Of a stretch of 64,000 nt of DNA, positions 44,983 to 53,794 are shown piece after piece. Within the stretch, counting starts at the first letter, position 1. Each line of letters opens with the position of its first letter. Location: the NCBI RefSeq assembly GCF_024448715.1, contig NZ_JAMOHZ010000001.1, positions 1 through 64,000 on the forward strand, read 5' to 3'. A model generated the notes under the pieces. It made no database searches. It was not told the DNA's origin and was given only the letters and a program-made list of their open reading frames with translations. The position numbers and the translations under genes are program-made. The stretch comes from Stutzerimonas stutzeri. GTDB taxonomy: Bacteria > Pseudomonadota > Gammaproteobacteria > Pseudomonadales > Pseudomonadaceae.

Positions 44983-46278
44983 TCAGACCTCGTAACCCAG
45001 CACCCGCGGCAGCCACAGCGCGATTTCCGGGAAGATCGCGACCAGCACCAGCGCACTACCCATCACCAACACGAACAGCAGGGCCCAGCCGACCGTCTGT
45101 TCCAGGCGGATCTTGGCGACCTCGGTGGTGACCATCAGATTGATCGCGACCGGTGGGGTGAACTGGCCGATGGCGATGTTCATCGCCAGCAGAATGCCGA
45201 ACCATACCGGGTTCCAGCCGAAGTGCTGCATCACCGGAATCAGGATGGGCATCAGGATCAGGTAGATGGAAATCGCGTCGAGCAGCATGCCGGCCAGCAG
45301 CACAGCGATCATCACCAGAATCAGCAGCACCGTGCCGTTGTCTGACAGCGAGATCAGCCACTCGGCCAAGTGGCGGAAGGTGCCGAGCATGGTACCGGCC
45401 CAGGCGAAGATGCCAGCCAGGGCAATGATCAGCATCACCACGCCTGAGATCACTGCAGCTTCACCGCAAAGCTTCCAGAGATTGCGCCAATCCAGCTCAC
45501 GTGTGACGAACAGGCCGATCACCACGCCATATGTGACGCCCGCCACGGCGGCTTCGGTCGGAGTGAACAGGCCGCTGCGCAGGCCACCGAGGATGAGCAC
45601 TGGTGCGAAAAGCGCCGGTAATGCCTGGCGAAAGCTTTCTGCCAAAGGAGGTCGTTCGGCACCTTCCGGGTTTTCCCAGCCGTAACGGCGGGCCAACAGC
45701 CAGGCCGGTAGCAACAGGACCAGGCCGGCGATGATTCCCGGGAACAGCCCTGCGGCAAACAGCGCACGCAAATCCACGCCCGGCACGACGATCGAGTAGA
45801 GGATCAGCGCGATGGATGGAGGAATCAGGATGGCGGTCGATGCCGAAGCGGCAATCAACGTCGCTGAAAACGGCTTCGGGTAACCGGCGCGGGTCATGCT
45901 CGGCAGCATCACCATTGCCACTGCGGCGGCATCCGCCGGGCCTGAGCCACTCATGCCGCCCATGATCAGGCAGACCAGAATCGCAACCATCGCCAGGCCA
46001 CCATGGCGCGGTCCGATCAGCGCCTGGGCAAAGCGCACCAGGCGTAGCGCCACGCCGGATTTCTCGAAAACGAGGCCGGTAAGGATGAACAACGGAATGG
46101 CAATCAACGGGTATTTAGCGACGCCGTTGTAGGTGTTGGTGCCGAGGGTCGCGAGCATATCCGGCGAGAGGCCGGCGAGAATGCCGATAGCGCCGGACAG
46201 GGCCAGGGAAAACGCCACCGGCACGCCGATCAGCAGCAACAGCAGAAAGCTGGCGAGCATCCACAAATCAGGGCTCAT
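44983..46278 (-). CDS. TRAP transporter large permease subunit (DctM family), system 1
   Basis: The 431-residue membrane protein is the 12-helix DctM-type subunit of a tripartite ATP-independent periplasmic transporter. MSGSGPADAAAVAMVMLPSM, PPSIALILYSIVV and the C-terminal QFTPPVAINLMVTTEVAKI are characteristic. Its start overlaps the DctQ stop by 11 bases on the same strand, so the two are translationally coupled. It uses the sodium gradient to import the ligand captured by the DctP partner. Confidence 0.94.
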   Translation of the reverse strand: MSPDLWMLASFLLLLLIGVPVAFSLALSGAIGILAGLSPDMLATLGTNTYNGVAKYPLIAIPLFILTGLVFEKSGVALRLVRFAQALIGPRHGGLAMVAILVCLIMGGMSGSGPADAAAVAMVMLPSMTRAGYPKPFSATLIAASASTAILIPPSIALILYSIVVPGVDLRALFAAGLFPGIIAGLVLLLPAWLLARRYGWENPEGAERPPLAESFRQALPALFAPVLILGGLRSGLFTPTEAAVAGVTYGVVIGLFVTRELDWRNLWKLCGEAAVISGVVMLIIALAGIFAWAGTMLGTFRHLAEWLISLSDNGTVLLILVMIAVLLAGMLLDAISIYLILMPILIPVMQHFGWNPVWFGILLAMNIAIGQFTPPVAINLMVTTEVAKIRLEQTVGWALLFVLVMGSALVLVAIFPEIALWLPRVLGYEV

Positions 46279-46744
46279 CGGTAAGCCTCCCGCGCAGACG
46301 ATCCAGGGTCATCTGGGTTAGCCGCACGATCATCATCAGCGCAAGCAGCGGCAACCAGACCACGTACCACCAGTTCGGCAGCCCGAGGCCGGGTGACTGC
46401 GATTCCCATTGATATTCTTCCAGCGCGAATTGCCCGCCAAACCAGACCACCAGGCCCAGCACCAGCACACTGGCCAGCCACTGCAGAAGAATCAGCGGCA
46501 CGCGCAGCTGCGGGAATAGCCGCTCGGCGAAGCCGATGCGTATATGCCGGTTGCTGCGCATCGCCACCGAGGCGCCGGCGAAGGTCAGGATGACCAGAAG
46601 AAAGACCGAAAACTCTTCGGTGAATGCAAAAGAGGCGTCGGTGAAATAGCGCACCACCACATTGGCCAGGCTGATCAGGCTGATGATCACCAGCGCCAGG
46701 GTAGCCAGCACGCGCTCAAGGCGCGCGTCCTGTCGATTGTTCAT
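46268..46744 (-). CDS. TRAP transporter small permease subunit (DctQ family), system 1
   Basis: A 158-residue four-helix protein of the DctQ family. It has VVRYFTDASFAFTEEFSVFL in the first loop/helix, AMRSNRHIRIGFAERLFPQL, and a fourth helix WWYVVWLPLLALMMIVRL. The start at 46744 (MNNRQDARLERV) is more likely than one ten codons earlier. It lies 47 bases after the dctP stop and overlaps dctM. Confidence 0.92.
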   Translation of the reverse strand: MNNRQDARLERVLATLALVIISLISLANVVVRYFTDASFAFTEEFSVFLLVILTFAGASVAMRSNRHIRIGFAERLFPQLRVPLILLQWLASVLVLGLVVWFGGQFALEEYQWESQSPGLGLPNWWYVVWLPLLALMMIVRLTQMTLDRLRGRLTDEP

Positions 46745-46791
46745 GGAATTCCTCGAATCCCGGCGGCGTCGCACCGCCGGGTAAAACGGTT

Positions 46792-47787
46792 TTACTCTGC
46801 GATCGCTGCGCGGGCTGCTTCGACCAGTTCAGCGCCGATCTTTGGCGCCCACGTTTCATGCACGCTACGGGTCGCCTCGGCGAAAGCCTGATGCTCTGCA
46901 TCGCTCAGCTCGGTTACCTCGACTCCACGCGCGCGGATGTCTTCCAGACGCTTGGCTTCGCCGCTGCGTGACAACTCGATCTCCCACTTGCCGGCGTCGA
47001 TCGCAGCCTGGCGCAGCAGCTCGCGGTCGGCCTCAGGCAGCTGCTTCCACACGCGCTGGTTGACGGCGAAGATCAGCGGGTCGGCCATGTAGTGCCAGAG
47101 CGTCAGGTACTTCTGGCCGACCTGATCGACACGCGCCACATCGAACACCGACAGGGGGTTCTCCTGGCCATCCACCGCACCGGTGGTCAGCGCCGGTTTG
47201 GCATCGGCCCAGCTCATCTGGGTGGGGTTGGCGCCCAAGGCGCTGAAGGTGTCCTGGAACAGTGGCGAGCCGACTACGCGGATTTTCAAGCCAGCTAGGT
47301 CCGCCGGGGCCTTCACGGGCTTCACCGAGTTGGATATTTCGCGAAAGCCGTTCTCACCCCAGGCCAGCGGGACGATGCCGCGATTTTCGATGGCGGCGAA
47401 AGCGAGCTTGCCGGCTTCGCCTTGGGTGATGGCGTCGAGGTCCGCGTTGTCGGCCATGAGGAAGGGCAGGGAGAACAGGTTCAGCTCCGGCACCTGCGGC
47501 GACCAGTTGATGGTCGAGCCGACAGCCATGTCGATCAAGCCGGAGCGCATAGCTGAGAATTCCTTGGTCTGGTCTCCAGCGACCAGTTGCGCATTGGGAT
47601 AAACACGCAGGGTGATTTCGCCGTTGGAGCGCTCTTCGACCAGATCAGCCCACTTCTGCGCAGCCTGACCCCAGGGGAAGGCGTCGGAAAGCACGGTGGA
47701 GACGGAGTATTCGCGGGCTGAGGCGGCAAAGGTGGCAGATAAGGCTGCGGCGGCGGCCAGCGCGGTAAAGCAGCGGGTCAGTTTCAT
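46792..47787 (-). CDS. TRAP transporter substrate-binding protein (DctP family), system 1
   Basis: The 331-residue periplasmic receptor has a signal peptide (FTALAAAAALSATFAASA). The DctP family ligand arginine is in LAGLKIRVVGSPLFQDTF, and the second signature, GAVDGQENPLSVF, follows. The pattern is that of the C4-dicarboxylate/sugar-acid type DctP rather than the TakP-like 2-oxoacid type found in the second TRAP system of this window. It is first in the leftward operon P-Q-M. No catabolic gene accompanies it, so the ligand is unknown. Confidence 0.93.
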   Translation of the reverse strand: MKLTRCFTALAAAAALSATFAASAREYSVSTVLSDAFPWGQAAQKWADLVEERSNGEITLRVYPNAQLVAGDQTKEFSAMRSGLIDMAVGSTINWSPQVPELNLFSLPFLMADNADLDAITQGEAGKLAFAAIENRGIVPLAWGENGFREISNSVKPVKAPADLAGLKIRVVGSPLFQDTFSALGANPTQMSWADAKPALTTGAVDGQENPLSVFDVARVDQVGQKYLTLWHYMADPLIFAVNQRVWKQLPEADRELLRQAAIDAGKWEIELSRSGEAKRLEDIRARGVEVTELSDAEHQAFAEATRSVHETWAPKIGAELVEAARAAIAE

Positions 47788-48082
47788 GAGGCGTCCTTGT
47801 TCGGATCAGTCTTGGTTTTATTGGCGAACGGCCAGGCGCTGACGAACAGCGACGGCTGTGGTGATGGCGGATCGGCCATCAGGACGCGCGGGTAGCGCGA
47901 AAGGACGCTGCAGGCTGCGGATGGTAGGTGCAGCATGGCTCGCAATGCGTCACGACCGCCGAAAACCTTGTGGGTGAGCGGCGTATCAACCGCAGTGCGG
48001 CTGACTCGGGCAACTATCGCAGAAGGTGCCAGCGAGCGCTATTGCCCGATATGCACAACGGGGCGGTCATTGCCGGCGAACT

Positions 48083-48484
48083 TCAGATATCACGAAACAG
48101 GTCGTGGGCGTTGAGCAGGCTGTAGGCGATCTCAGGCCGCTTCTCCAGCCCTCGTCGAATCGCGGCGGGGATCGATTGGCGGGTCTTGCGGCATAGGCCG
48201 GGCAGCTCTGCGATATCAATGCGGATGCCGCGCATGCTGCGTACTTCGTTGAAGCCCGGTGCGATTTCTAGGCGAATGCCGAGCTGCTCAAGGATCCGTT
48301 GCTGCATGCGCTCCAGGTCGGCCAGGCTCGCCAGGTTCTCCAGCCGATCCAGCAACCGGTTCTCCTCCTGGCGGGTCAGGCGCAGGATGCGCAAATCGCT
48401 GTCAGGGGCTTCCAGCAGTTCTTCACGCCCGCAGACGCAGGCGCCGGGCGGGCAGGGTTGGCGGATCGGGGCGGAGGATGTCAT
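48083..48484 (-). CDS. Conserved hypothetical protein with N-terminal cysteine cluster
   Basis: A 133-residue soluble protein. Near the N-terminus it has CPPGACVCGREELL, a compact three-Cys motif that could bind metal, followed by a helical basic/acidic region (LTRQEENRLLDRLENLASL) and the conserved-looking GLCRKTRQSIPAAIRRGLE and YSLLNAHDLFRDI. Related short proteins are common in pseudomonads, but I know of no function. It stands alone and does not appear to be in an operon. Confidence 0.7.
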   Translation of the reverse strand: MTSSAPIRQPCPPGACVCGREELLEAPDSDLRILRLTRQEENRLLDRLENLASLADLERMQQRILEQLGIRLEIAPGFNEVRSMRGIRIDIAELPGLCRKTRQSIPAAIRRGLEKRPEIAYSLLNAHDLFRDI

Positions 48485-48575
48485 GGGCTCAGATCATAGC
48501 GATGCGTGGCCGGCGTTGCCCAGGCCATTCGGCGGGTGGTGCGCCCGCGGACAGTTGGTTCTGGCCTCGGCATGC

Positions 48576-48968
48576 TCAGCGGCGTCGGGAGGTTCGCCTG
48601 GGTTGGAGGCTGTCGAGGGCTGCTGCATTGACTCGAGCCCATTCGTAGATCAGCTCGATCGGCTGGACCATAAGTTTGCCCAGCGGCGATAGGCCGTAGT
48701 CGACAGCGGGCGGTACTGTGTCGTGAACATGGCGTTCTACCAGCCCGCTTGCCTCCAGCTCGCGCAGGGTCTGGATCAGCATTTTCTTCGAGATGCCTGG
48801 CAAGCTTCGGTGCAGCACACCGGTGCGGGCGAGTCCGCCATGCCGGGCATGCAACGTGTGCAGAATCATGCTGGTCCATTTGGTCGCGAAGAGTTCGAGC
48901 ACACGTCTTGGTGCGCAATCTTCGCGCCATTGTTCTTCGTCAGAGCCAGGCTGCATGGGGGTGGTCAC
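48576..48968 (-). CDS. HxlR-family regulator
   Basis: A 130-residue winged-helix regulator of the HxlR (YodB/HypR-like) family: CAPRRVLELFATKWTSMIL with the conserved N-terminal Cys and KW, then RSLPGISKKMLIQTLRELEASGLV and the wing YGLSPLGKLM. The Cys suggests sensing of electrophiles or quinones by thiol modification, as known for YodB. It is divergent from an enone-reductase-like SDR, and CACCTTTTGGTG (overlapping its own start) and AGGTGCCCCACCT lie in the 75-base gap as candidate operators. Confidence 0.9.
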   Translation of the reverse strand: MTTPMQPGSDEEQWREDCAPRRVLELFATKWTSMILHTLHARHGGLARTGVLHRSLPGISKKMLIQTLRELEASGLVERHVHDTVPPAVDYGLSPLGKLMVQPIELIYEWARVNAAALDSLQPRRTSRRR

Positions 48969-49020
48969 CTTTTGGTGCCGACTTGGATAGCGGTTTTGCG
49001 GCAGTTAAGGTGCCCCACCT
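48966..49020 (+). promoter_or_regulatory. Candidate HxlR operators between HxlR and SDR genes
   Basis: Two short palindromes, CACC-TTTT-GGTG (48966-48977) and AGGTG-CCC-CACCT (49008-49020), share the GGTG/CACC half-site and are about 42 bp apart, four helical turns. Half-sites are short, so confidence is limited. Confidence 0.4.
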
Positions 49021-49043
49021 GTTCTTAGTTGGAGGCACGAACC

Positions 49044-50105
49044 ATGGCAAATCATGCGCTGGTAGTCGGGGCGAGTGGAATCGTAGGGAGTGCAGTTGCG
49101 CGCCTGCTTGCCGATGAAAAATGGCCAGTGGCGGGGCTTGCGCGCCGACCGCTCGCCGAAGCGGGCGTGACGCAGATTAGCGCAGATCTGCTGGAGCCGT
49201 CAGCACTCGGCGCCGCGTTGAGCGGCCTGGCGCCGACCCATGTCTACCTCACCACCTGGGCGCGCCAATCCAGCGAAGCGGAGAACATTCGCGTCAACGC
49301 ACAGATGATCCGCAACGTTCTGGAAGCCGTTCGCTCGTCGTCGACAGTGCGCCATGTGGCGTTGGTGACCGGGCTCAAGCATTACCTCGGACCATTCGAG
49401 GCGTACGGCAAGGGCGCTCTGCCGCAGACGCCGTTTCGCGAAGAACAGGGACGTCTGAATGTCGAGAACTTCTACTATGCCCAGGAAGACGAGCTTTTCG
49501 CTGCTGCAGCGCGTGACGGCTTCAACTGGAGCGTGCATCGGCCGCACACGATCACCGGCGTCGCGGTGGGCAATGCCATGAACATGGCGACGACCCTCGC
49601 AGTCTATGCATCGATCTGCCGCTTCACTGGTCGGCCGTTCCGTTTCCCCGGTTCCGAGGTGCAGTGGAACAGCCTTACCGACATGACCGATGCGCGTCAG
49701 CTCGCCAAGCATCTGCACTGGGCATCAACGACGCCGGCAGCAGCCAATGAGGCGTTCAACGTGGTCAACGGGGATGTGTTTCGCTGGAGCTGGATGTGGC
49801 AACGCATCGCCGAGTGGTTCGGAATCGAAGCGGTATCTTTTGAAGGCAAACCGGCGCCCCTGGAGCAGCAGATGGCGACGGATGCCGGCGTCTGGCAGGA
49901 GATGGCTGAACGCTTCGGGCTCGCCGAGACAGACATCAGCCAGCTCATATCGCCCTGGCATACCGACGCAGACCTCGGGCGTCCGATCGAGGTGGTGACC
50001 GATATGTCGAAGAGCCGCCGGCTTGGATTTCTCGATTACCAGGCCAGCGATCAAGCCTTTTTCGATGTGTTCGCCAGCCTGCGAGCGCGCAAGCTGATCC
50101 CGTGA
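49044..50105 (+). CDS. SDR oxidoreductase, PRISE (progesterone 5-beta-reductase/iridoid synthase)-like
   Basis: A 353-residue atypical SDR. The N-terminal Rossmann motif is HALVVGASGIVGSAVARLL. VALVTGLKHYLGPFEAYG and FYYAQEDELFAAAA (the YxxxD/K-shifted active-site region of PRISE enzymes, which lack the normal YxxxK) are diagnostic, with SVHRPHTITGVAVGNAMN after it. The ATG at 49044 sits eight bases after GGAGG. Known PRISE enzymes reduce activated C=C bonds of enones with NADPH. With an adjacent thiol-type HxlR regulator and DoxX protein, a role against reactive enones or quinones is reasonable. Confidence 0.88.
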   Translation: MANHALVVGASGIVGSAVARLLADEKWPVAGLARRPLAEAGVTQISADLLEPSALGAALSGLAPTHVYLTTWARQSSEAENIRVNAQMIRNVLEAVRSSSTVRHVALVTGLKHYLGPFEAYGKGALPQTPFREEQGRLNVENFYYAQEDELFAAAARDGFNWSVHRPHTITGVAVGNAMNMATTLAVYASICRFTGRPFRFPGSEVQWNSLTDMTDARQLAKHLHWASTTPAAANEAFNVVNGDVFRWSWMWQRIAEWFGIEAVSFEGKPAPLEQQMATDAGVWQEMAERFGLAETDISQLISPWHTDADLGRPIEVVTDMSKSRRLGFLDYQASDQAFFDVFASLRARKLIP

Positions 50106-50185
50106 CTGGTAACGGTCCGCACGGCCGTGGGTTCCGGGCTTGTGCGGATCGCTGTCCGGCCTTACTGGCAACCGGCGCTGTGGTG

Positions 50186-50584
50186 CTAGTTGTATCGCCC
50201 GTTGATCCCACCCGCGCTGAACCTACCGGCGCCGAGCAGGGCAATGGTGATGGCACCGAAGAGGAACATCCCCTGCAGCTCCAGCGCCCAGCCGCCCATC
50301 TTGCCGAGCGAGAATAGCTCCGACATATGTGCCAGGGCGAAGGCGACCAGCATGTTGCCGACCATCAGCACTGCACCCACGCGTGTAAACAGGCCGATGA
50401 TCACCAATAAAGGCCCGACCACCTCGCCCAGATACACGCCGTACGCGAGAAACGCAGGCAGTCCGTGTCCGCCCAGCATTCCCGCAATCCCACCGACCCC
50501 GTTTTGCAACTTGAAGATGCCGTGCAACAGCATCAGCACACCTACCGATACCCGCAGTACCAACTTTCCAGTGTCGTCAGTCAT
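50186..50584 (-). CDS. DoxX-family membrane protein
   Basis: A 132-residue four-helix integral membrane protein of the DoxX/DoxD family: KLVLRVSVGVLMLLHGIFKL, then YLGEVVGPLLVIIGLFTRVG, VLMVGNMLVAFALAHMSE and a final AITIALLGAGRF. Family members in proteobacteria are often beside HxlR regulators and oxidoreductases and are linked to redox or thiosulfate stress, without a settled mechanism. It is convergent with the SDR gene. Confidence 0.9.
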   Translation of the reverse strand: MTDDTGKLVLRVSVGVLMLLHGIFKLQNGVGGIAGMLGGHGLPAFLAYGVYLGEVVGPLLVIIGLFTRVGAVLMVGNMLVAFALAHMSELFSLGKMGGWALELQGMFLFGAITIALLGAGRFSAGGINGRYN

Positions 50585-50784
50585 GGCTTGTCTCGTCCTC
50601 TCTGGCGCCAGGGCTCTGGCATCGATGTCTTACTAACATAGACCAGCGAATCTTCGCCTGCTCGCGGTAATAAAAGCGAGTCACACCTAGCTGTAGATCG
50701 ACGATCACCGCCTTCAGATATGCACGTGGCACGCTCCCGGCCGCTTGATGTCACAGCGATGGAGAGATAACTAATGGAGACCAC

Positions 50785-51852
50785 ATGTCGATTGAGGCGG
50801 ATTTTGCCCTGCTTGAAGAACTTCTGATTGCTCGCGGGCCGGGTGGTCAGGAAGAGGAAGTGCGGACGATTTGTCGTAGAGAACTGGAGTCGAGCTGTGA
50901 CGAGGTCTGGCTCGACCCGGCCAACAACCTCATCGGGTTGATCCGTGCGCCGGGCGTATCTCGCGAAGCCGCACAGAGTGAGGCGATACGGGTGATGGCT
51001 CACCAGGACGAAATCGCCATGCTGGTAAAGCGTATCGCCGAAGACGGCCGGCTTCACGTCGTCGCGCTTGGCGGCGCATTTCCAGTCAACTTCGGCATGT
51101 GCCCGGTAGACATCATGGGCGAGTCGAAAATTCTGCCCGGCGTACTGTCTTTCGGGACGATGCATGGCACGTCCGAGTCGCCTCAATCGACTCATATTCT
51201 CAGTGGCAACGTGCAGTGGTCCGATGTGCATGTCATCACTCGACGCAGCAAGGCGGATCTGACGCAAATGGGTGTCAGGCCCGGAAGCCGCGTGGTTCTG
51301 AGCCAGCATTGGCGGCGTCCGTTCCGGGTCCACGATGCGATTGCCGCGCATTTCCTTGATGACCGGGCGCCTGTGGTTGCGGCCCTGCGCAGTGCCGAGC
51401 AGCTGGCTGCACGTAAGGGCGAGCTCAAGCGGGACGTCTATTTTGTGATGACGACAAACGAAGAGGAAACCAATTCGGGCGCGCAATATGCCGCACGCAC
51501 GCTACCCGGAGCCATATCGGTCGCTCTGGAAGTCGGTCCGATTGCTGACGAATACGCCACGCGGCTATGCGCCGATCCGATCATTCTTACCGGGGATGAG
51601 AAGGGCTTGTATTCGAGGTCGGTCGCTGACGACCTAATCAGCGCGGCGGAGCGCTGCGGCTATGCACCGCAGCCAGCCCTGATGCCAGGGTTTGCGTCTG
51701 ATGCCAGCGCGGTGCTTGGCTCGGGATCGTCGGCGCGAGCCGGCTGTCTGGCAATCCCGACGGAAAATACCCATGGTTACGAGCTGATTACCAACGATGG
51801 GATAGAAGCATGCGGCCGGACGCTGACCGAATATCTACTGACGATGGACTGA
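50785..51852 (+). CDS. M42-family metallopeptidase-like protein
   Basis: A 355-residue M42-type aminopeptidase/endoglucanase-like protein. Metal-ligand motifs are placed as in the family: VMAHQDEIAML (first His-Asp), MTTNEEETNSGA (paired Glu), SDASAVLG, and the C-terminal TENTHGYEL with the last His. The canonical AHMDEVG reads AHQDEIA here and the dinuclear DRAG-like segment is replaced, so it is a divergent subgroup. Members remove N-terminal residues from short peptides. It stands alone. Confidence 0.82.
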   Translation: MSIEADFALLEELLIARGPGGQEEEVRTICRRELESSCDEVWLDPANNLIGLIRAPGVSREAAQSEAIRVMAHQDEIAMLVKRIAEDGRLHVVALGGAFPVNFGMCPVDIMGESKILPGVLSFGTMHGTSESPQSTHILSGNVQWSDVHVITRRSKADLTQMGVRPGSRVVLSQHWRRPFRVHDAIAAHFLDDRAPVVAALRSAEQLAARKGELKRDVYFVMTTNEEETNSGAQYAARTLPGAISVALEVGPIADEYATRLCADPIILTGDEKGLYSRSVADDLISAAERCGYAPQPALMPGFASDASAVLGSGSSARAGCLAIPTENTHGYELITNDGIEACGRTLTEYLLTMD

Positions 51853-52105
51853 AGCCGCGTCCGAACGGGAAGTGGAGCGTCCAGCTCTCGGCAAGTCCTG
51901 CTGGTGTGCTGTGATAGCAACCAGCCCGGCGAGATTACCAGGCCGGCATTCGTCAGATAACGATCCGTCGTGCACCGCAGGCTGGGTAAAACCCATCGCC
52001 TATATTTCCTCACCGCCATTTAGACGTGGCTGGAAGTGACCTGCACAAGCTCTCTTTCCAAGCTACCGGTTTGCAAGGGGGAGCAGTCGATGCGGCGAGG
52101 CGCGC

Positions 52106-52174
52106 AGTCCAGCTAATAGGACATGCGCCATCATGATGTGTATTGCATGGCGAGCATGTACAGGATGCTGGACA
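52106..52174 (+). promoter_or_regulatory. Paired enhancer-like dyads upstream of hbdH
   Basis: AGTCCAGCTAATAGGACA (52106-52123) and TGTACAGGATGCTGGACA (52157-52174) are 18 bp each and 51 bp apart. The second ends 110 bases before the -24 element, nearly the same distance as at the porin and esterase promoters. Confidence 0.65.
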
Positions 52175-52284
52175 TGCTACCTCCAGGCAGGCCCTGTCCG
52201 CCTAGCAGCCGGCTGTGCTTGAACAGCCTTGCTGTGCGTGGTTTGTGATGGTCTGCCAATCTTTCTGCTGCTTTGCATTCCGGT

Positions 52285-52300
52285 CTGGCATGGCTTTCGC
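52285..52300 (+). promoter_or_regulatory. Sigma-54 promoter of the hbdH transcript
   Basis: TGGCATGGCTTTCGCT matches TGGCACG-N4-TTGCW at all but two specified positions, with GG-N10-GC exact. Predicted start about 52311, giving a leader of about 259 bases to hbdH that includes a 56-codon small ORF. Confidence 0.7.
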
Positions 52301-52402
52301 TCTAGCTTCAGGGTCTCGCTTGTTTCTGATGCATTAATCAGATGCCTCGGGCCCGATAGGGCTAGCCGAGCGAGATAACAAGAACAATAAGGAAAATCGC
52401 AG

Positions 52403-52573
52403 ATGAATTCCCTTCTCGAGCTATCCGGCGCGCCAACATCTGGTTTTGTGCCGTCCCGCTTTACTGTTGCCGCAACCAGCGCCTTCCGTAGCAACCGCTA
52501 TGCTGACAGTCAGCTCGCCGCTTTTGGCAGCGCCCCCTCGACCGCCACCTGTCGCAATCGGAGCCAGCCATGA
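52403..52573 (+). CDS. Small leader ORF overlapping hbdH start (56 codons)
   Basis: Begins at ATG preceded by AAGGA ten bases upstream and ends in ATGA, the four bases shared with the hbdH start, a classic coupling overlap. The product starts MNSLLELSGAPTSGFVP, is Ser/Ala/Arg-rich and unrelated to any family I recognise. It could be a coupled leader peptide or an accident. The ribosome-binding site and overlap are what support it. Confidence 0.4.
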   Translation: MNSLLELSGAPTSGFVPSRFTVAATSAFRSNRYADSQLAAFGSAPSTATCRNRSQP

Positions 52574-53340
52574 TTCTCAAAGGCAAAGCCGCCCTCGTCA
52601 CCGGTTCTACCAGCGGTATCGGTCTGGGCATCGCCTGCAAGCTGGCCGAGGCGGGGGCGAACATCATGCTCAACGGCTTCGGCGACGTGGATGCCGCCGT
52701 TGCCCAGGTGGCGGCGTACGGTACGCGCGTTCTGCATCATCCGGCCGACGTGTCCAGTGCTGAGCAGATCGCTGACATGATTAGCCAGGTCGAGCGTGAA
52801 TTCGGCGCGTTGGACGTACTGGTCAACAATGCCGGCATCCAACACGTAGCGCCTGTCGAAGACTTTCCGGTGGAGCGGTGGAACAGCATCATCGCGATCA
52901 ATCTGTCCTCGGTGTTTCACACCATGCGGCTGGCGTTACCGGGCATGCGACAGCGCAACTGGGGACGAATCATCAATGTCTCTTCGGTGCATGGGCTGGT
53001 CGCTTCGGCGCAGAAAGCCGCCTATGTAGCCGCCAAACACGGTGTGATTGGGCTGACCAAGACCGTTGCTTTGGAAACCGCCACCACCGGCATTACCTGC
53101 AATGCGCTCTGTCCCGGCTGGGTGCTGACGCCTCTGGTGCAACAGCAGATCGACAGCAAGGCGCAGGTTCATGGCGACCCGACGCGAGCGACACGGGATT
53201 TGTTGATGGAAAAACAGCCCTCGCTGGATTTCGTGACGCCTGAGCAATTGGGCGAGCTGGTGCTGTTTCTCTGCAGCGATGCGGCTAAACAGGTGCGCGG
53301 GGCCGCCTGGAACGTCGACGGCGGTTGGCTGGCGCAATAG
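52570..53340 (+). CDS. hbdH: 3-hydroxybutyrate dehydrogenase
   Basis: A 256-residue classical SDR that oxidises (R)-3-hydroxybutyrate to acetoacetate with NAD+. It has the nucleotide motif ALVTGSTSGIGLGIACKLAE, VLVNNAGIQHV, the catalytic Ser in INVSSVHGLVAS and Tyr-Lys in KAAYVAAKHGVIG, and the bdh-type C-terminus SDAAKQVRGAAWNVDGGW. Length and the LCPGWVLTPLVQQQI segment fit BdhA. GGAG lies nine bases before the ATG. A -24/-12 promoter with paired upstream dyads precedes it, and the likely activator is encoded after a chemoreceptor remnant. Its product acetoacetate would be used by the ato operon. Confidence 0.94.
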   Translation: MILKGKAALVTGSTSGIGLGIACKLAEAGANIMLNGFGDVDAAVAQVAAYGTRVLHHPADVSSAEQIADMISQVEREFGALDVLVNNAGIQHVAPVEDFPVERWNSIIAINLSSVFHTMRLALPGMRQRNWGRIINVSSVHGLVASAQKAAYVAAKHGVIGLTKTVALETATTGITCNALCPGWVLTPLVQQQIDSKAQVHGDPTRATRDLLMEKQPSLDFVTPEQLGELVLFLCSDAAKQVRGAAWNVDGGWLAQ

Positions 53341-53490
53341 CCGGCCTCCGACCCTGCGATTCCAGCCGGCCACGCCAGACGCCGGTCAGCGTCACACCTT
53401 ATGAAATGGAACGATGCCTTATGACTGTGCCGGCCAGCCGGCCGTGGTCGGGCGAATGGTCGCCTCGCGGCAATCAAAAAGGATTCCGCC

Positions 53491-53716
53491 ATGAATGAAT
53501 TTTTCCGTCAGTTCCGCATTGCCCAGCGCGTCTGGGTGCTTACGTTCGGTCTTGGATGGTCGTGCTGTTCACGTTGTGGATGGTGACGAGCCTGCAGCGA
53601 GGTCTTACCGAGGAGAAATTGGCAGCAATAGATGCCGCTTTCACGACCGTGGCGCCAGCGCTGAACTGCGCCAATTGGCACAGGCGCTTGGCCACATGGA
53701 GCGCCTGAAGGCCTGA
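53491..53716 (+). pseudogene. Deleted and frameshifted methyl-accepting chemotaxis protein remnant
   Basis: The 5' end reads MNEFFRQFRIAQRVWVLTFG, typical of a chemoreceptor start. A frameshift follows, after which the first transmembrane helix continues in another frame as MVVLFTLWMVTSLQRGLTEE. The 3' end in a third frame is AELRQLAQALGHMERLKA and a stop, resembling chemoreceptor C-termini. The several hundred codons of sensor, HAMP and signalling domains between are absent. GGATTCCGCC precedes the ATG. It shows an internal deletion of a once intact receptor next to hbdH. Confidence 0.65.
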
Positions 53717-53794
53717 CGGAGAATGGGCTGCGGCCGACGCTCGGCCGCGGAAGCCTCCGGTTGTGGTGGTGTCATTGGAGGCGCTTTGCCTCGA

